The translations under genes were made by a program, and so were the position numbers. Under the pieces are notes generated by a model, which saw nothing but the letters and a program-made list of their open reading frames with translations, did no database searches and was not told the DNA's origin. DNA of 64,000 bases. Origin: Poecilobothrus nobilitatus. Lineage: Eukaryota; Arthropoda; Insecta; Diptera; Dolichopodidae. The stretch spans positions 378,213,643-378,277,642 of the forward strand of contig OX352772.1 in assembly GCA_947095535.1 (NCBI GenBank). The letters run 5' to 3'. The first letter of the stretch is position 1, and the number at the start of each line of letters is the position of its first letter. Below are positions 11,984 through 23,711 of this stretch, piece after piece.

Positions 11984-12236
11984 TGAGTATGTATATACAT
12001 TATACATATTTGATATGACTATTTACTACATTCAAGATTACATAGTGCATGTGAAATGTTTATCTTATACTGTAAAACTCTTGACTTTGAAAAAAAACTA
12101 ACGATTTTTGTTACTGAACTGTTAAAAATTTCGAATCGAAATTTAAAAAAACGGCTACATCACATCTTCGTTTAAATATATTAAATATGTACATAACATA
12201 ATATGTAAATATGTACATATAATTGTGTTATCGAGG

Positions 12237-12640
12237 GAAAAACAAAGACTAACGTTTTAGTACTTTTACATAATGAAGGGCTTCCAATGAATTACAAAGC
12301 TCTTTATGACATCTTTGTAAACTATAATGAGTCTGTTGGCGTGCCCATTAAAATGATGCAAGAAGACTTAAAAGCCTTTAGTAGTTATTGTAATAGTAAG
12401 TACTATAATCACTTACAGCGATTGAGAGAAAGTTATAATAAGTTTTTTCTTGCCAAAAGTTAAAAATAACTTAATCACTGTATCAACAATAAAGTAATCT
12501 CTCATTATATTATCAAAATGTAAGAGGATTACGCACTAAAACAACACAAGTTTTTAGTAACTCCAAAGTACTCGGAAATAAACTCGGATATATTTATGCT
12601 TACTGAGACTTGGTTATCTCCAAGAATTTTTGGATTTCAA
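12237..12640 (+). pseudogene. Non-LTR fragment: possible ORF1 end and endonuclease start
   Basis: An open stretch of about 75 codons (12237-12464) contains VLVLLHNEGLP, then NYKALYDIFVNYN and IKMMQEDLKAFSSY. This reads like the first strands and helix of an RNA-recognition-type fold. After stops, another frame gives YQNVRGLRTKT (about 12507-12540) and DIFMLTETWLSP (about 12591-12627). These are the first two motifs of the apurinic-like endonuclease that begins ORF2 in Jockey-superfamily elements. The rest of the element is missing. The endonuclease part is secure; the RRM reading is tentative. Confidence 0.65.
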
Positions 12641-13660
12641 GCATTTTTTTAAAAATTGATAAATTGAGAGATCAAAAATATAAGATTTAAAAAACAGAAA
12701 TACGATTTAAATAAATAAAAATATACGAAATGTCCCACAAAATTAAATGTCACTTCATTTTGCTGCAAATCGTTCAGTACAAACATGCAGCGCTAAATGC
12801 TACACCGCTGCAATTCAGTATAGCGCTAGATTCTCCTGAACGCGACCATTGACATTGTTTTATTTTTTTTTTCTTCTTTTTTTAAGAAAAATACAAAAAT
12901 GGTCATGAATTTCATATAGTTTTTTTTTTAAATATACATCGAAATGTTCCAATTTTTTTTATTTCAGACAGCTTATTATTTGCCCAATACAACAAGTAGG
13001 TTTTTAACTTTGAACTCAAAATTTTAACTCATTTTTTAAGCAAATTTGTAACCCTACAATTTGTTTAAATTTCTTATTGCATCCATCTTGGTACTGTCAA
13101 AGAAAAAAATGAGTAAATTTTTTTTATAAATTCTGTGCACATAACTTCAAAATTTAAAAGCCTTTATATTAAATATGTTAGAAAATTGGTAAGTAAAATT
13201 TTTTTAATATGGAGTTTTTATATAATAAATTGCATTAAGAAAATATGAAATATATATAAAAATGAAGCTTGGAGTTTCTTCTTTATGCTTGTAAGAAAAT
13301 TAAATTTCAAATCGCATTTTTCAATGCAATTATGGATAAAAACAGAAAGGAGGTTCCGATTTTTGTGTAAGTAAATTTTCATATTTTTGCTACAGTAATT
13401 TAAAAAAAAGGTGTAGTATTTAGTATTAGGTTTAGAATAACATAATAAGATATATTGAAGATAAATTTAATTAAATTAGTTTATTGAATTTAATTTTTAA
13501 TTTTATTTTAACTTTCAAAAAAATTTTATTTCAATTTTGAAAGGTGAATTAAATTTTGAAATTGTTTAATTGTAAAATAAAGTTTCCGTTTTTATTTAAA
13601 AGTTAAAGCTTTAGTTTTTATTTAGTTTTTATTTATTCTATTACTCTTTTTAAATAGGTA
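12641..13660. other. No recognisable gene
   Basis: AT-rich, with T- and A-runs; no supported coding sequence or repeat. Confidence 0.35.
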
Positions 13661-13663
13661 TAA

Positions 13664-13812
13664 TGGTTTGAAAATGTGCGCTTTCTGGATGTAAATCCAA
13701 TTATAATTCTCACGTAAATAACGTTCCAACTTTTAAAGTTCCAATAAATTAACGATTAAGAACATTATGGATAAGCGCTTTATCAAAAGAAAATTGGCAA
13801 CCTACCTCATAG
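13664..13812 (+). pseudogene. THAP zinc-finger fragment
   Basis: The translation reads KCALSGCKSNYNSHVNNVPT, then FKVPI, a stop, RLRTLWISALSKENWQP. This keeps the THAP layout: C-x4-C, then F.VP, R..W, a helix and W.P. A stop codon near 13750 and the lack of an upstream start make it a pseudogene. THAP domains occur in P-element-type transposases and in host proteins, and which source applies cannot be told. Confidence 0.65.
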
Positions 13813-14282
13813 GTGGTGTGGAAATGGGAATAATTTTAATATATAACATATTTAAATATTTATTTTTTATGTATATTTAGTTTATGTTATTAATAATAGT
13901 AATTTTTTTTTAATTAAAATTTTCTAACTTAATGTCTAACACAAAATTCTTAATAAAATTGATTGTGCGAATTTATTTATTGCCCATACTGTATCAAAAA
14001 GTACTCTCATTCAAGTTTTGTTAAGAAGCTTTAACCGTGGGGAAAATAAATGGAGCTATTTTTTTAAAACATAATTTTTTAATTAAAACATTCAAATATT
14101 TTAAATTTGAATACATCAAAAGATGTGTTAAAGATGAAATTTTATGGTGGCCTTTAGAAGAATTTTGAAAAAATGATTATTGTTTGGGTTAAGGTTTATG
14201 CTTTACCACTATTTCATTTTTTACTATTTTCATAAGAATACGTGTAAATTTTTAAGAAAGAATTTTTTTTTACTATTTCAAC

Positions 14283-14312
14283 GCTCTCTCTCTATGTCAG
14301 GGCCTGATTGTT
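14283..14312 (-). repeat. Fragment of the CATAACCTACA repeat
   Basis: CTCTCTCTATGTCAGGGCCTG is the complement of the stretch at 41952-41972, near the left boundary of another copy of that repeat family. Confidence 0.4.
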
Positions 14313-14563
14313 TAAGGAAGTACAAATTGTCTAAGGAAGTATATTTTGTAAAAATAAATTAAGCTAAAAAATTTCTGGACCGATTGATTGTATATAGAAA
14401 TTTGCTATTATTGGAATGAGTATTAGTGATTATTCTAATAAAAATTCGTTGCTTCCATTAAGGAAATATAATATGAAAAATTATATGTATTTTTACTTAA
14501 AAAATTGAATTGAATTGTAAACCTCTAAAAAACAAGTTACATATACATATATGTATCCAGAAA

Positions 14564-15715
14564 ATGGATAAGTGCGATAGATGCAATTCGAGCATAAGGG
14601 ATGGATCGGCTTTGAATTACGATGGAGTCTGTGGTAAGTCCTTCCATAGAAGCAAGGCTTGCGCTGGAATTGATAAGTACGCCTTAACTGTATTGGATAC
14701 AACTCCATGTATAAGGTTCATGTATGATGACTGTTTGGTGTATGTGAAAAATGTAGATGAATCTTTGAGAGATGTTGACAATAGCTCAAGCAAACAAGAT
14801 TAACATCTTAGAGCAGAGGACAGAAATAAAATCAATGCTGGATCATCATATGAAAGAAATTTCCAATATGGTATCTGGTTTGGCTAAAAGAGAAGAAATA
14901 GTTAAAATTGTTGGCAACTTACAAAAAATCAATAGTGATAACATGGTGAATGTAACAAAAATCATCGATGAAAAGCATATTGAAACAAAGAAAATTATGG
15001 AGGATATTAAAACGAATAAAATTAATAAAGTAAATTTTTAGAATAATAATAAAAAACTTTCGTATGCTGAGATTGCAAAAAGAAAACCCGCTTTAATTAT
15101 TAAACCAAAAGTAACTCAGCCGTCAAGTGTCACAAAGACAGAAGTCAAAAAGAATATTAACCCAATAAACCATAAATTAAATGCTATAGCAGAGAAAAGG
15201 GATGGAGCAGCAGTTATTATTTGGAAAGATGAAAATACTGTAGATAATTTTAAAAATGAAGCGAGTAATAAATTGATTAAGAACTATGAGGTATACAAAA
15301 AGAGAGAAATCCGAGAATTTTAATTATTAGTATGACTGAGAAGCTTGAGAATGAAGACATTCTAGATAAAATAAAAATGCAAAACCCTTTAAAAAAAGGA
15401 AATGAATTAAAACTTGTGGCAATATACAAGAATAAATACAAGTACAATTCCATAATTGAACTGAATATTGACGATTACAAAGATATGCTTGAAACAGAAA
15501 AAATTAAAGTAGGATGGAATATTTGTAAAGTTTTTGAGAGTTTTGATGTTAGAAGATGTTATAAGTGCATGTCATTTGATCACAAGAGTTACATTACATC
15601 ACATTAAGGTAAAGAAGTATGTTTTAAATGTGGCAGTGAGGAGCATGTAAAAGAGAAATGTAATCAGATCAATGAACAATGTGTAAGCTGTAAAAATGCC
15701 AATGAGACTCTGCTC
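14564..15715 (+). pseudogene. Non-LTR ORF1 (PHD-like finger, coiled coil, CCHC knuckles)
   Basis: From the ATG at 14564, MDKCDRCNSSIRDG and CGKSFHRSKACAGI give a PHD-like Cys/His cluster. A second frame (14772-15041) encodes a helical, Lys/Glu-rich segment likely to form a coiled coil. A third (15332-15607) carries EKIKVGWNICKVFES, FDVRRCYKC and FDH, and after a stop VCFKCGSEEHVKEKC, that is, two CCHC zinc knuckles. This architecture is typical of nucleic-acid-binding ORF1 proteins of insect Jockey-superfamily elements. At least three frame breaks (about 14805, 15040, 15605) disable it. A related copy starts at 52865, and its knuckle-proximal part recurs at 48700. Confidence 0.8.
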
Positions 15716-16603
15716 ATGCTTATATGCTTATATTTATATATTCAAGGTACGATAAATAACTTTAACGAATTAGAAGCTATCGTTACAAATGAATTTGATT
15801 TCGTGTGTTTAAGTGAGACACATTTGGTAAATGAGGATGATAAAGCACTAATAGAAATTAATGGTTTCAATATTATAAGATGTGATAGTAACTCAAGGCA
15901 CACAGGCGGTGTTATGTTTTATGTGTTACAAAAATGGAGTGTTGATGTTATAAAAAAATATTGCAATTAGCTTTATGGGTACTATGGGTACCTATGGGTA
16001 CTAGTAATCAGGGTACAGCATAAAAACGATATTTTATACCTCGTTGGTTTATAGAGAGCACCGGCGCAATACCTGGATAACAATAACGACTTTTATAATT
16101 TATTTAATAACCTAATTGATGAAATGAGTGATCTATACGGAAAAATTCTTATTATGGGAGATTTCAATATTAATTGGTATAATGATAGCATATCCAAAAC
16201 CAGAATGAAACAAATTTTAGATGGTAATGCATTTAAGCAGATTGTTACGGATTATACTAGAATTACGAAGGAAAATAAACCTTTAATAGATTGGGTAATA
16301 ACTAACAAATTTCAAAAATTTGAGGTGTTAATAGATAAAAGATTAAAAATAACAGACCATGAAACGATAACAATACAATTAAAAATTAATAAACAACGGG
16401 ATGAAAAACTCAAAATTACTATTTTAAAATATGTTAACTCCACTTTTTTATCGAAATTATGTAGAAATGATATTGTAACCACATATTATAGTGATGCAGA
16501 TCAAAAAGCGTTTCGTTTTAGTAATGAGTTGAATAAACTGATTCAGAGTTTCATTTCTGAAGTAAATATAAACAAGGTAAAATGTAAACCAACGGTTGTT
16601 AAA
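15716..16603 (+). pseudogene. Non-LTR ORF2 endonuclease domain, first copy
   Basis: The 15716-15970 frame has FDFVCLSETHLVNEDD and SRHTGGVMFYV. The 16124-16639 frame has ILIMGDFNINWYND, IDWVITN and ITDHETI. These are the E-T, GDFN and SDH-type motifs of the exonuclease-endonuclease-phosphatase fold. Stops and a tandem TATGGGTAC microrepeat (15973-16003) separate the two parts. The coding sequence ends where the INE-1-like repeat begins at about 16600, and the last residues of the listed frame belong to that repeat. Confidence 0.85.
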
Positions 16604-18272
16604 AGCGCACATTTCCAAAACACAATGCAAACTGTTTAGAATTGTGACTTGAACAAAAATTTGAAAATTTAAGAAATTTTTTGTAATAAAAAAAATGTGA
16701 AAATAGGACTTTTCTAGAATTTTGAGGGGCTGCAACTCCACAACCCTATGTAACTAAGAAAATCCTTTAACACACGTAAAAATATATTACTGGATTTTCA
16801 ATTTTTAGGTCTTGCCGAAGAAAAATTTGTACAGGTGCTTAAGTTGCAGGTGCCTAAAAATAGCAATATACATACATATACATTCTTCAAAAGCAGATTC
16901 TAACCTTCCACATAACGATTATAAATCCAAAACTTTTTCAAATATTCTATAGTACCATTTAATACTAAACGGTAAATGTATATTAAATTACAAAATAGTA
17001 AATATAATTTTAAATATTATATTATATTAATGCGCACATAGTATATTTATATTGTTATAAGTATATCGCCATACATTGCAATATTTCTTCAATATTTCCA
17101 TTCATAGAATAATTTCTTATAAGTACAATAAAAAACATATATGTATGTAAATACGGCGCTATATAATATACATCTATACTCTTATCATTCATTCATCAGT
17201 GACATATACGATATGTAATGTATATCAATATCATATAAATAAAAATTCTTCAAGCAACCGTTATGTTGTTTATTTATTTACATTTTTTTGTACTACGCAT
17301 TATTATATCCTCAACAATTTCAAATTATCGAGTAAAACAAAATGCAAAAAATTCGTTAAAGAAATTTGTTAGAAAATTTGAAAAAATCAAGTGACACTTT
17401 CGTCAATTATAAAGTAACGCTATATTATTAAACAAAGTTGTTAACAGAAACAAGAGGATAATGTTGAAGCTTTAATTTTTATGTATTACTTCAAAAAAAA
17501 TTTAACAGGTGTTCAAGTTACAGGTGTTTAAAAATAGGAAATTTTCAGTTTTTGACCTCTTACAGCTCCTAAACGGGGGGTGATTAAAAAAAAATTTCTG
17601 AAATGACTCATACTTATTTTCAAAGATCTAACTTCTGTCAAAATTTCCAACTTAAACCGTTTAGAAGATAGAAGGGTTAAAGGATTTTGCAATAATTCAA
17701 CTTCGTATAACGGTAAATTAAGACACCGTATAGCACAAGTATATATTTATTATATATGTTTGTAAAGATCATAATAGCACCTATCGTTTGGAATTTTCAG
17801 ATTGAAGATATACCTTATAGAGCTTGTGTTATAACAATTTAAATATAGAGATTTTTCGAACTTTGGGGGGCTGTAGCTCCTTAACGGTGGGGCTACAGAA
17901 AAATGAATATATTCATAAAATTAATATTTTTATATCTACCAGCAGTTAAAATTTCATGACTCTATCTCAAAAAAATCGTGGAGATCTAAAAGTTAGTTGT
18001 TCGGAAACTACCCGAAGTTTTGGTCGGAACTCAACCAAAAAAAATAGAGAACCTACAAATTTTCCCAGAATATTTTGTGTAAATTTCAAGATTCTAGCTT
18101 TCTTAGTTTTTGAGTTAGCATGCTGACGAATGGACGGACATAGCTTAATCGACTCAGAATTTGATTCTGATCCGATCCATACCTTTGAAGGTATATCTAG
18201 CTTGCTTATTTCGAGGTGTTACAAACGGAGGAGTAATTTTATTATACCCGATACTTATCGTACGGGTATAAT
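16600..18272 (+). mobile_element. INE-1-like (Helentron-type) repeat, first copy
   Basis: Inserted between the endonuclease and RT parts of ORF2. It begins GCGCACATTTCCAAAAC and ends with a perfect 10-bp stem hairpin, ATTATACCCG/CGGGTATAAT (18241-18272). Before the hairpin it has GACGGACATAGCTTAATCGA, GATCCGATCCATACC and TGTTACAAACGGAGG. The arrangement (GGACGGACATAG, a TCGACTC box, then a terminal TATACCC hairpin) is like the 3' part of Drosophila INE-1/DINE-1 repeats. That likeness is recalled rather than aligned. There is no ORF. ORF2 coding resumes just downstream. Confidence 0.6.
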
Positions 18273-18284
18273 GAGAAGATAAAG

Positions 18285-19087
18285 CAATATAATAGAGCTA
18301 AATGGACGAATAATGAGAATGAATGGTTGAAGAAATAAAAGAATAAGAAATGAGTATAAGAATAGAATTAATTTTACTAAAAATAAGTATATCTGTGATA
18401 AAATAGAGAATTCATATGACCAAAAACATATGTGGAAAAATATTAAATTACTAGTATTAAAAAAACCAAAAAGTGCAAAAGAAATTATTTTTGACAACAA
18501 TAAAATTAGTGATAAGATAACATTAACCAACGAATTTAATAAATACTTTATTAGAAGCGTAAAGAGTATCAACAGGTCAATAGCTTATATTCCATATGTT
18601 AATTATATACATTTTAATAATAGAGTACAATTTAAATTTGAAAATGTTAATTTAAATAATCTAAAATCTGTGATAAAATCTATGAATAATAAGAAAGACT
18701 GCAATATTTTAAATAAAACAATTTTTTTGAATACTTTAGACTTAATTGGGATTAATTTATTATCAATTATTAATGTCTCACTTTGCACAGGAGTTTTTCC
18801 TAAAATAAGGAATCAGTTGTAATACCAAATGTTGCTAATTCAAAACAATGTGTTGATTTTAGACTAGTGAATATGTTATCTTTTGAAGCAAAAATTATAG
18901 AAAAAATAGTATATAAGCAATTAGTAGCATGTCTAGAAAGTAATAGGATTTTATTGGAACACTAATCGCGTTTCAGAGAAGGTCATAGCTGTGAAGCCTT
19001 AATGAACTTAGTAGTAACAAATTGGAAAATAACTGTGGATGAAAATAAAAAAATAATAGCGATTTTCCTGGATCTAAAATTTGTTTG
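18285..19087 (+). pseudogene. Non-LTR ORF2 linker and RT start, first copy
   Basis: After the insertion, coding resumes as IRNEYKNRINFTKNKYICDK, then MWKNIKLLVLKKPKSAKEI (open frame 18430-18822, 130 codons). That frame includes VNLNNLKSVIKSMNNKKDCN and CTGVFPK. The next frame continues VANSKQCVDFRLVNMLSFEA, EKIVYKQL, SRFREGHSCEALMNLV and IIAIFLDLKF, that is, RT motifs up to the first catalytic Asp (motif A). Frame breaks lie near 18825 and 18965. Immediately after FLDL the sequence jumps to the C-terminal domain, so motifs B and C are missing. Confidence 0.82.
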
Positions 19088-19440
19088 ATCAAAAAAATTT
19101 GTTTTTTTCAAAAAATTAGGAGTAAGCTTTCTTCAGAATGTGCAATAAATATTTACAATACAATTATAAAGCCTCATTTTGAATACTGTTCATCGATAAC
19201 ATTTATGTGCAATCAAGATGAAATGAAAAGACTCCAATCTCTACAAAATAAAGCAATGAGATATATATTAAAAGCTAATCGATTCGTTTCGGTTAATCAT
19301 ATGCTAACAACACTAAAATGCCTGAGTATTGAAAAGAGAATAAAAGTGAATGTATTGATAATCGTCTTTAAAATCAAAAACGCATTGTTCCCTAATTACC
19401 TAAGTGAAAGATTAAATTATGTAGGTGATATTCAGCACAA
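19085..19440 (+). pseudogene. Non-LTR ORF2 C-terminal domain, first copy (truncated)
   Basis: The frame carries NIYNTIIKPHFEYCSSI, RLQSLQNKAMRYIL and RFVSVNHMLTTLKCLSI, the helical domain that follows the RT in CR1/Jockey-type proteins. It ends abruptly at GDIQ (about 19435), where the tandem duplication joins the start of the second copy. Confidence 0.8.
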
Positions 19441-19463
19441 CAACTAATAACCTAATTGATGAA

Positions 19464-19874
19464 ATGAGTGATCTATACGGAAAAATTCTTATTATGGGAG
19501 ATTTCAATATTAATTGGTATAATGATAGCATATCCAAAACCAGAATGAAACAAATTTTAGATGGTAATGCATTTAAGCAGATTGTTACGGATTATACTAG
19601 AATTACGAAGGAAAATAAACCTTTAATAGATTGGGTAATAACTAACAAATTTCAAAAATTTGAGGTGTTAATAGATAAAAGATTAAAAATAACAGACCAT
19701 GAAACGATAACAATACAATTAAAAATTAATAAACAACGGGATGAAAAACTCAAAATTACTATTTTAAAATATGTTAACTCCACTTTTTTATCGAAATTAT
19801 GTAGAAATGATATTGTAACCACATATTATAGTGATGCAGATCAAAAAGCGTTTCGTTTTAATAATGACGATTAG
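19464..19874 (+). pseudogene. Non-LTR endonuclease fragment, second copy
   Basis: Same protein as 16124 onward (GDFNINWYND, IDWVITN, ITDHETI) but cut at AFRF by the roughly 120-bp deletion, after which a short unrelated tail and a stop follow. Confidence 0.85.
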
Positions 19875-19878
19875 TAAA

Positions 19879-21503
19879 ATTTGAAAATTTAAGAAATTTT
19901 TTGTAATAAAAAAAATGTGAAAATAGGACTTTTCTAGAATTTTGAGGGGCTGCAACTCCACAACCCTATGTAACTAAGAAAATCCTTTAACACACGTAAA
20001 AATATATTACTGGATTTTCAATTTTTAGGTCTTGCCGAAGAAAAATTTGTACAGGTGCTTAAGTTGCAGGTGCCTAAAAATAGCAATATACATACATATA
20101 CATTCTTCAAAAGCAGATTCTAACCTTCCACATAACGATTATAAATCCAAAACTTTTTCAAATATTCTATAGTACCATTTAATACTAAACGGTAAATGTA
20201 TATTAAATTACAAAATAGTAAATATAATTTTAAATATTATATTATATTAATGCGCACATAGTATATTTATATTGTTATTATAAGTATATCGCCATACATT
20301 GCAATATTTCTTCAATATTTCCATTCATAGAATAATTTCTTATAAGTACAATAAAAAACATATATGTATGTAAATACGGCGCTATATAATATACATCTAT
20401 ACTCTTATCATTCATTCATCAGTGACATATACGATATGTAATGTATATCAATATCATATAAATAAAAATTCTTCAAGCAACCGTTATGTTGTTTATTTAT
20501 TTACATTTTTTTGTACTACGCATTATTATATCCTCAACAATTTCAAATTATCGAGTAAAACAAAATGCAAAAAATTCGTTAAAGAAATTTGTTAGAAAAT
20601 TTGAAAAAATCAAGTGACACTTTCGTCAATTATAAAGTAACGCTATATTATTAAACAAAGTTGTTAACACAAACAAGAGGATAATGTTGAAGCTTTAATT
20701 TTTATGTATTACTTCAAAAAAAATTTAACAGGTGTTCAAGTTACAGGTGTTTAAAAATAGGAAATTTTCAGTTTTTGACCTCTTACAGCTCCTAAACGGG
20801 GGGTGATTAAAAAAAAATTTCTGAAATGACTCATACTTATTTTCAAAGATCTAACTTCTGTCAAAATTTCCAACTTAAACCGTTTAGAAGATAGAAGGGT
20901 TAAAGGATTTTGCAATAATTCAACTTCGTATAACGGTAAATTAAGGCACCGTATAGCACAAGTATATATTTATTATATATGTTTGTAAAGATCATAATAG
21001 CACATATCGTTTGGAATTTTCAGATTGAAGATATACCTTATAGAGCTTGTGTTATAACAATTTAAATATAATTCAATAGAGATTTTTCGAACTTTGGGGG
21101 GCTGTAGCTCCTTAACGGTGGGGCTACAGAAAAATGAATATATTCATAAAATTAATATTTTTATATCTACCAGCAGTTAAAATTTCATGACTCTATCTCA
21201 AAAAAATCGTGGAGATCTAAAAGTTAGTTGTTCGGAAACTACCCGAAGTTTTGGTCGGAACTCAACCAAAAAAAATAGAGAACCTACAAATTTTCCCAGA
21301 ATATTTTGTGTAAATTTCAAGATTCTAGCTTTCTTAGTTTTTGAGTTAGCATACTGACAAATGGACGGACATAGCTTAATCGACTCAGAATTTGATTCTG
21401 ATCCGATCCATACCTTTGAAGGTATATCTAGCTTGCTTATTTCGAGGTGTTACAAACGGAGGAGTAATTTTATTATACCCGATACTTATCGTACGGGTAT
21501 AAT
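19879..21503 (+). mobile_element. INE-1-like repeat, second copy, left end deleted
   Basis: Matches 16647-18272, with the terminal hairpin ATTATACCCG/CGGGTATAAT at 21472-21503. The GCGCACATTTCC start is missing. Confidence 0.6.
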
Positions 21504-21515
21504 GAGAAGATAAAG

Positions 21516-22318
21516 CAATATAATAGAGCTAAATGGACGAATAATGAGAATGAATGGCTGAAGAAATAAAAGAATAAGAAATGAGTATAAGAATAGAATT
21601 AATTTTACTAAAAATAAGTATATCTGTGATAAAATAGAGAATTCATATGACCAAAAACATATGTGGAAAAATATTAAATTACTAGTATTAAAAAAACCAA
21701 AAAGTGCAAAAGAAATTATTTTTGACAACAATAAAATTAGTGATAAGATAACATTAACCAACGAATTTAATAAATACTTTATTAGAAGCGTAAAGAGTAT
21801 CAACAGGTCAATAGCTTATATTCCATATGTTAATTATATACATTTTAATAATAGAGTACAATTTAAATTTGAAAATGTTAATTTAAATAATCTAAAATCT
21901 GTGATAAAATCTATGAATAATAAGAAAGACTGCAATATTTTAAATAAAACAATTTTTTTGAATACTTTAGACTTAATTGGGATTAATTTATTATCAATTA
22001 TTAATGTCTCACTTTGCACAGGAGTTTTTCCTAAAATAAGGAATCAGTTGTAATACCAAAGGTTGCTAATTCAAAACAATGTGTTGATTTTAGACTAGTG
22101 AATATGTTATCTTTTGAAGCAAAAATTATAGAAAAAATAGTATATAAGCAATTAGTAGCATGTCTAGAAAGTAATAGGATTTTATTGGAACACTAATCGC
22201 GTTTCAGAGAAGGTCATAGCTGTGAAGCCTTAATGAACTTAGTAGTAACAAATTGGAAAATAACTGTGGATGAAAATAAAAAAATAATAGCGATTTTCCT
22301 GGATCTAAAATTTGTTTG
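21516..22318 (+). pseudogene. Non-LTR ORF2 linker and RT start, second copy
   Basis: Duplicate of 18285-19087 with the same frame breaks and the same loss of the RT core after FLDL. The open frame 21661-22053 translates identically to 18430-18822. Confidence 0.82.
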
Positions 22319-22930
22319 ATCAAAAAAATTTGTTTTTTTCAAAAAATTAGGAGTAAGCTTTCTTCAGAATGTGCAATAAATATTTACAATACAATTATAA
22401 AGCCTCATTTTGAATACTGTTCATCGATAACATTTATGTGCAATCAAGATGAAATGAAAAGACTCCAATCTCTACAAAATAAAGCAATGAGATATATATT
22501 AAAAGCTAATCGATTCGTTTCGGTTAATCATATGCTAACAACACTAAAATGCCTGAGTATTGAAAAGAGAATAAAAGTGAATGTATTGATAATCGTCTTT
22601 AAAATCAAAAACGCATTGTTCCCTAATTACCTAAGTGAAAGATTAAATTATGTAGGTGATATTCAGCAGTACCAACTTCGCAATGTTTTCAACTTTAGAT
22701 TGAATTTCTTTCGAAAAGAAAAAACAAAGAGAATGGTGATGTATGAAGGTTTGAAGCTATTTAACTCACTACCAGATATGTTGAAGCAAGAAACCAATAT
22801 CAAGAAATTTAAAAGATTAATAATCAAAAATGTATTAAAAAAAAAAAAACTGAAATATAATTGAAAATTGTTATATATTATACCTATATTGTTCTTTGTT
22901 AAAATAGTTGTAATAACTAAATAAAGATTT
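22316..22930 (+). pseudogene. Non-LTR ORF2 C-terminal domain, second copy, with 3' end
   Basis: 182 codons (22316-22864): the same domain as 19085 onward, continuing through YEGLKLFNSLPDMLKQ to a Lys-rich end and a stop. The 3' tail has AATAAAG at about 22920. This is the only complete ORF2 C-terminus of this family in the window. Comparable ends occur at 28400, 31884 and 55920. Confidence 0.82.
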
Positions 22931-23458
22931 CTAATTCTAGAAAAATAAAACGGTAAAAATATTCGTTCATCTCTAACAAATAGTTCCAATAAATCCCTTC
23001 TCGTTCAAGGTCTTTTAATCATTTTATATTTTATAAAATAATCTACTATCAAGCATATCAAAGCAGTTGTCCATTTTAACTAAACATTTTTCTGTGACTT
23101 TAGCTACTAGTATTTTTGTTCCTTTAAACTTATTCAAGCTTAAACAATTGCAATAACAATAAATAAGAAAAATTTTAACAACAAATAATAGCAAAAAATA
23201 AAGAGACTAACAAACAGAAACTATTAATTTCTGTTATACTTTTTTTTGCTAGTCTACTAGTGTAACAGGTTGTTAAAATGTATGTATGTATATGTACTCA
23301 ACATATTTAATGCATATATTCATATTTTATCGTACCCAATGTTGATTGAAATATTGGAAATTTATTTTGCTTGGGGCATCTATTTTGAATTTGAAAAGTT
23401 CGAGTCAAATACTTTTACTTAAGAAAAGTATTTGAAATATATTTCTCACATTAAGCAT
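22931..23458. other. No recognisable gene
   Basis: AT-rich spacer between the non-LTR element and the CATAACCTACA repeat. Confidence 0.35.
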
Positions 23459-23653
23459 AACCTCATAACCTACATTAATTTTTAGAAGGCCTGGACATTG
23501 AGAGAGGAAAGCTAAATAGTAGTCCTTTTTTGCAAAAAAAAATACACGTAGTCTTATACGAAAAAAATAGTAGTCTCTTAGAAATCTGGAAATAACACAA
23601 AAACTAGAAATTTTTTTTAATTTAGTCCTAAGGAAGCATTAAAGTTCATTCTT
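23459..23653 (+). repeat. CATAACCTACA repeat, copy 1 (about 195 bp)
   Basis: Runs from CATAACCTACATTAATTTTT through GGACATTGAGAGAGGAAAGC and TACACGTAGTCTTAT to TTAGTCCTAAGGAAGC and AAAGTTCAT. Inverted copies lie at 28281-28394 (truncated) and 43190-43381, and a diverged end lies at 41928. The sharp shared boundary at CATAACC suggests a transposon end, but no transposase or clear target duplication is seen. Confidence 0.7.
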
Positions 23654-23711
23654 TTTTTACGTTTTTTAGTAAAATATTTCTAAAAAAAATTGTATATTTT
23701 CATTCATAAAT

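Larger units (their letters stand above)
19447..22864 (+). repeat. Second copy of a tandem duplication (about 3.2-3.3 kb unit)
   Basis: Corresponds to 16110-19436. The offset is 3340 bp at the start and 3231 bp for most of the length because copy 2 lacks about 120 bp around 19863-19880. The deleted part is the end of the endonuclease frame and the left terminus of the INE-1-like repeat. Elsewhere the copies are nearly identical: the 130-codon frames at 18430 and 21661 translate identically, and only scattered substitutions or small indels are seen (for example near 17446/20666 and 18121/21351). Confidence 0.95.
14500..22930 (+). mobile_element. Jockey/CR1-type non-LTR element, disrupted and internally duplicated
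   Basis: The order along the plus strand is: ORF1 remnant (14564-15715), endonuclease (about 15740-16600), an inserted INE-1-like repeat (16600-18272), the ORF2 linker and RT start (about 18343-19080), and the RT C-terminal domain (19085-19436). A tandem repeat of everything from 16108 to 19436 then follows at 19447-22864. Only the second copy reaches the ORF2 C-terminus and a 3' tail with AATAAAG near 22920. The RT core between motif A (FLDL) and the C-terminal domain, which would include the (Y/F)ADD box, is deleted in both copies. The element cannot move itself. Confidence 0.85.

Noticed and set aside
18255..18572. 105-codon hydrophobic minus-strand ORF (also at 21486-21803)
   Set aside because: It is the antisense shadow of the non-LTR ORF2 linker; the sense strand gives recognisable protein, and A-rich sense codons read as Leu/Ile/Phe on the other strand.
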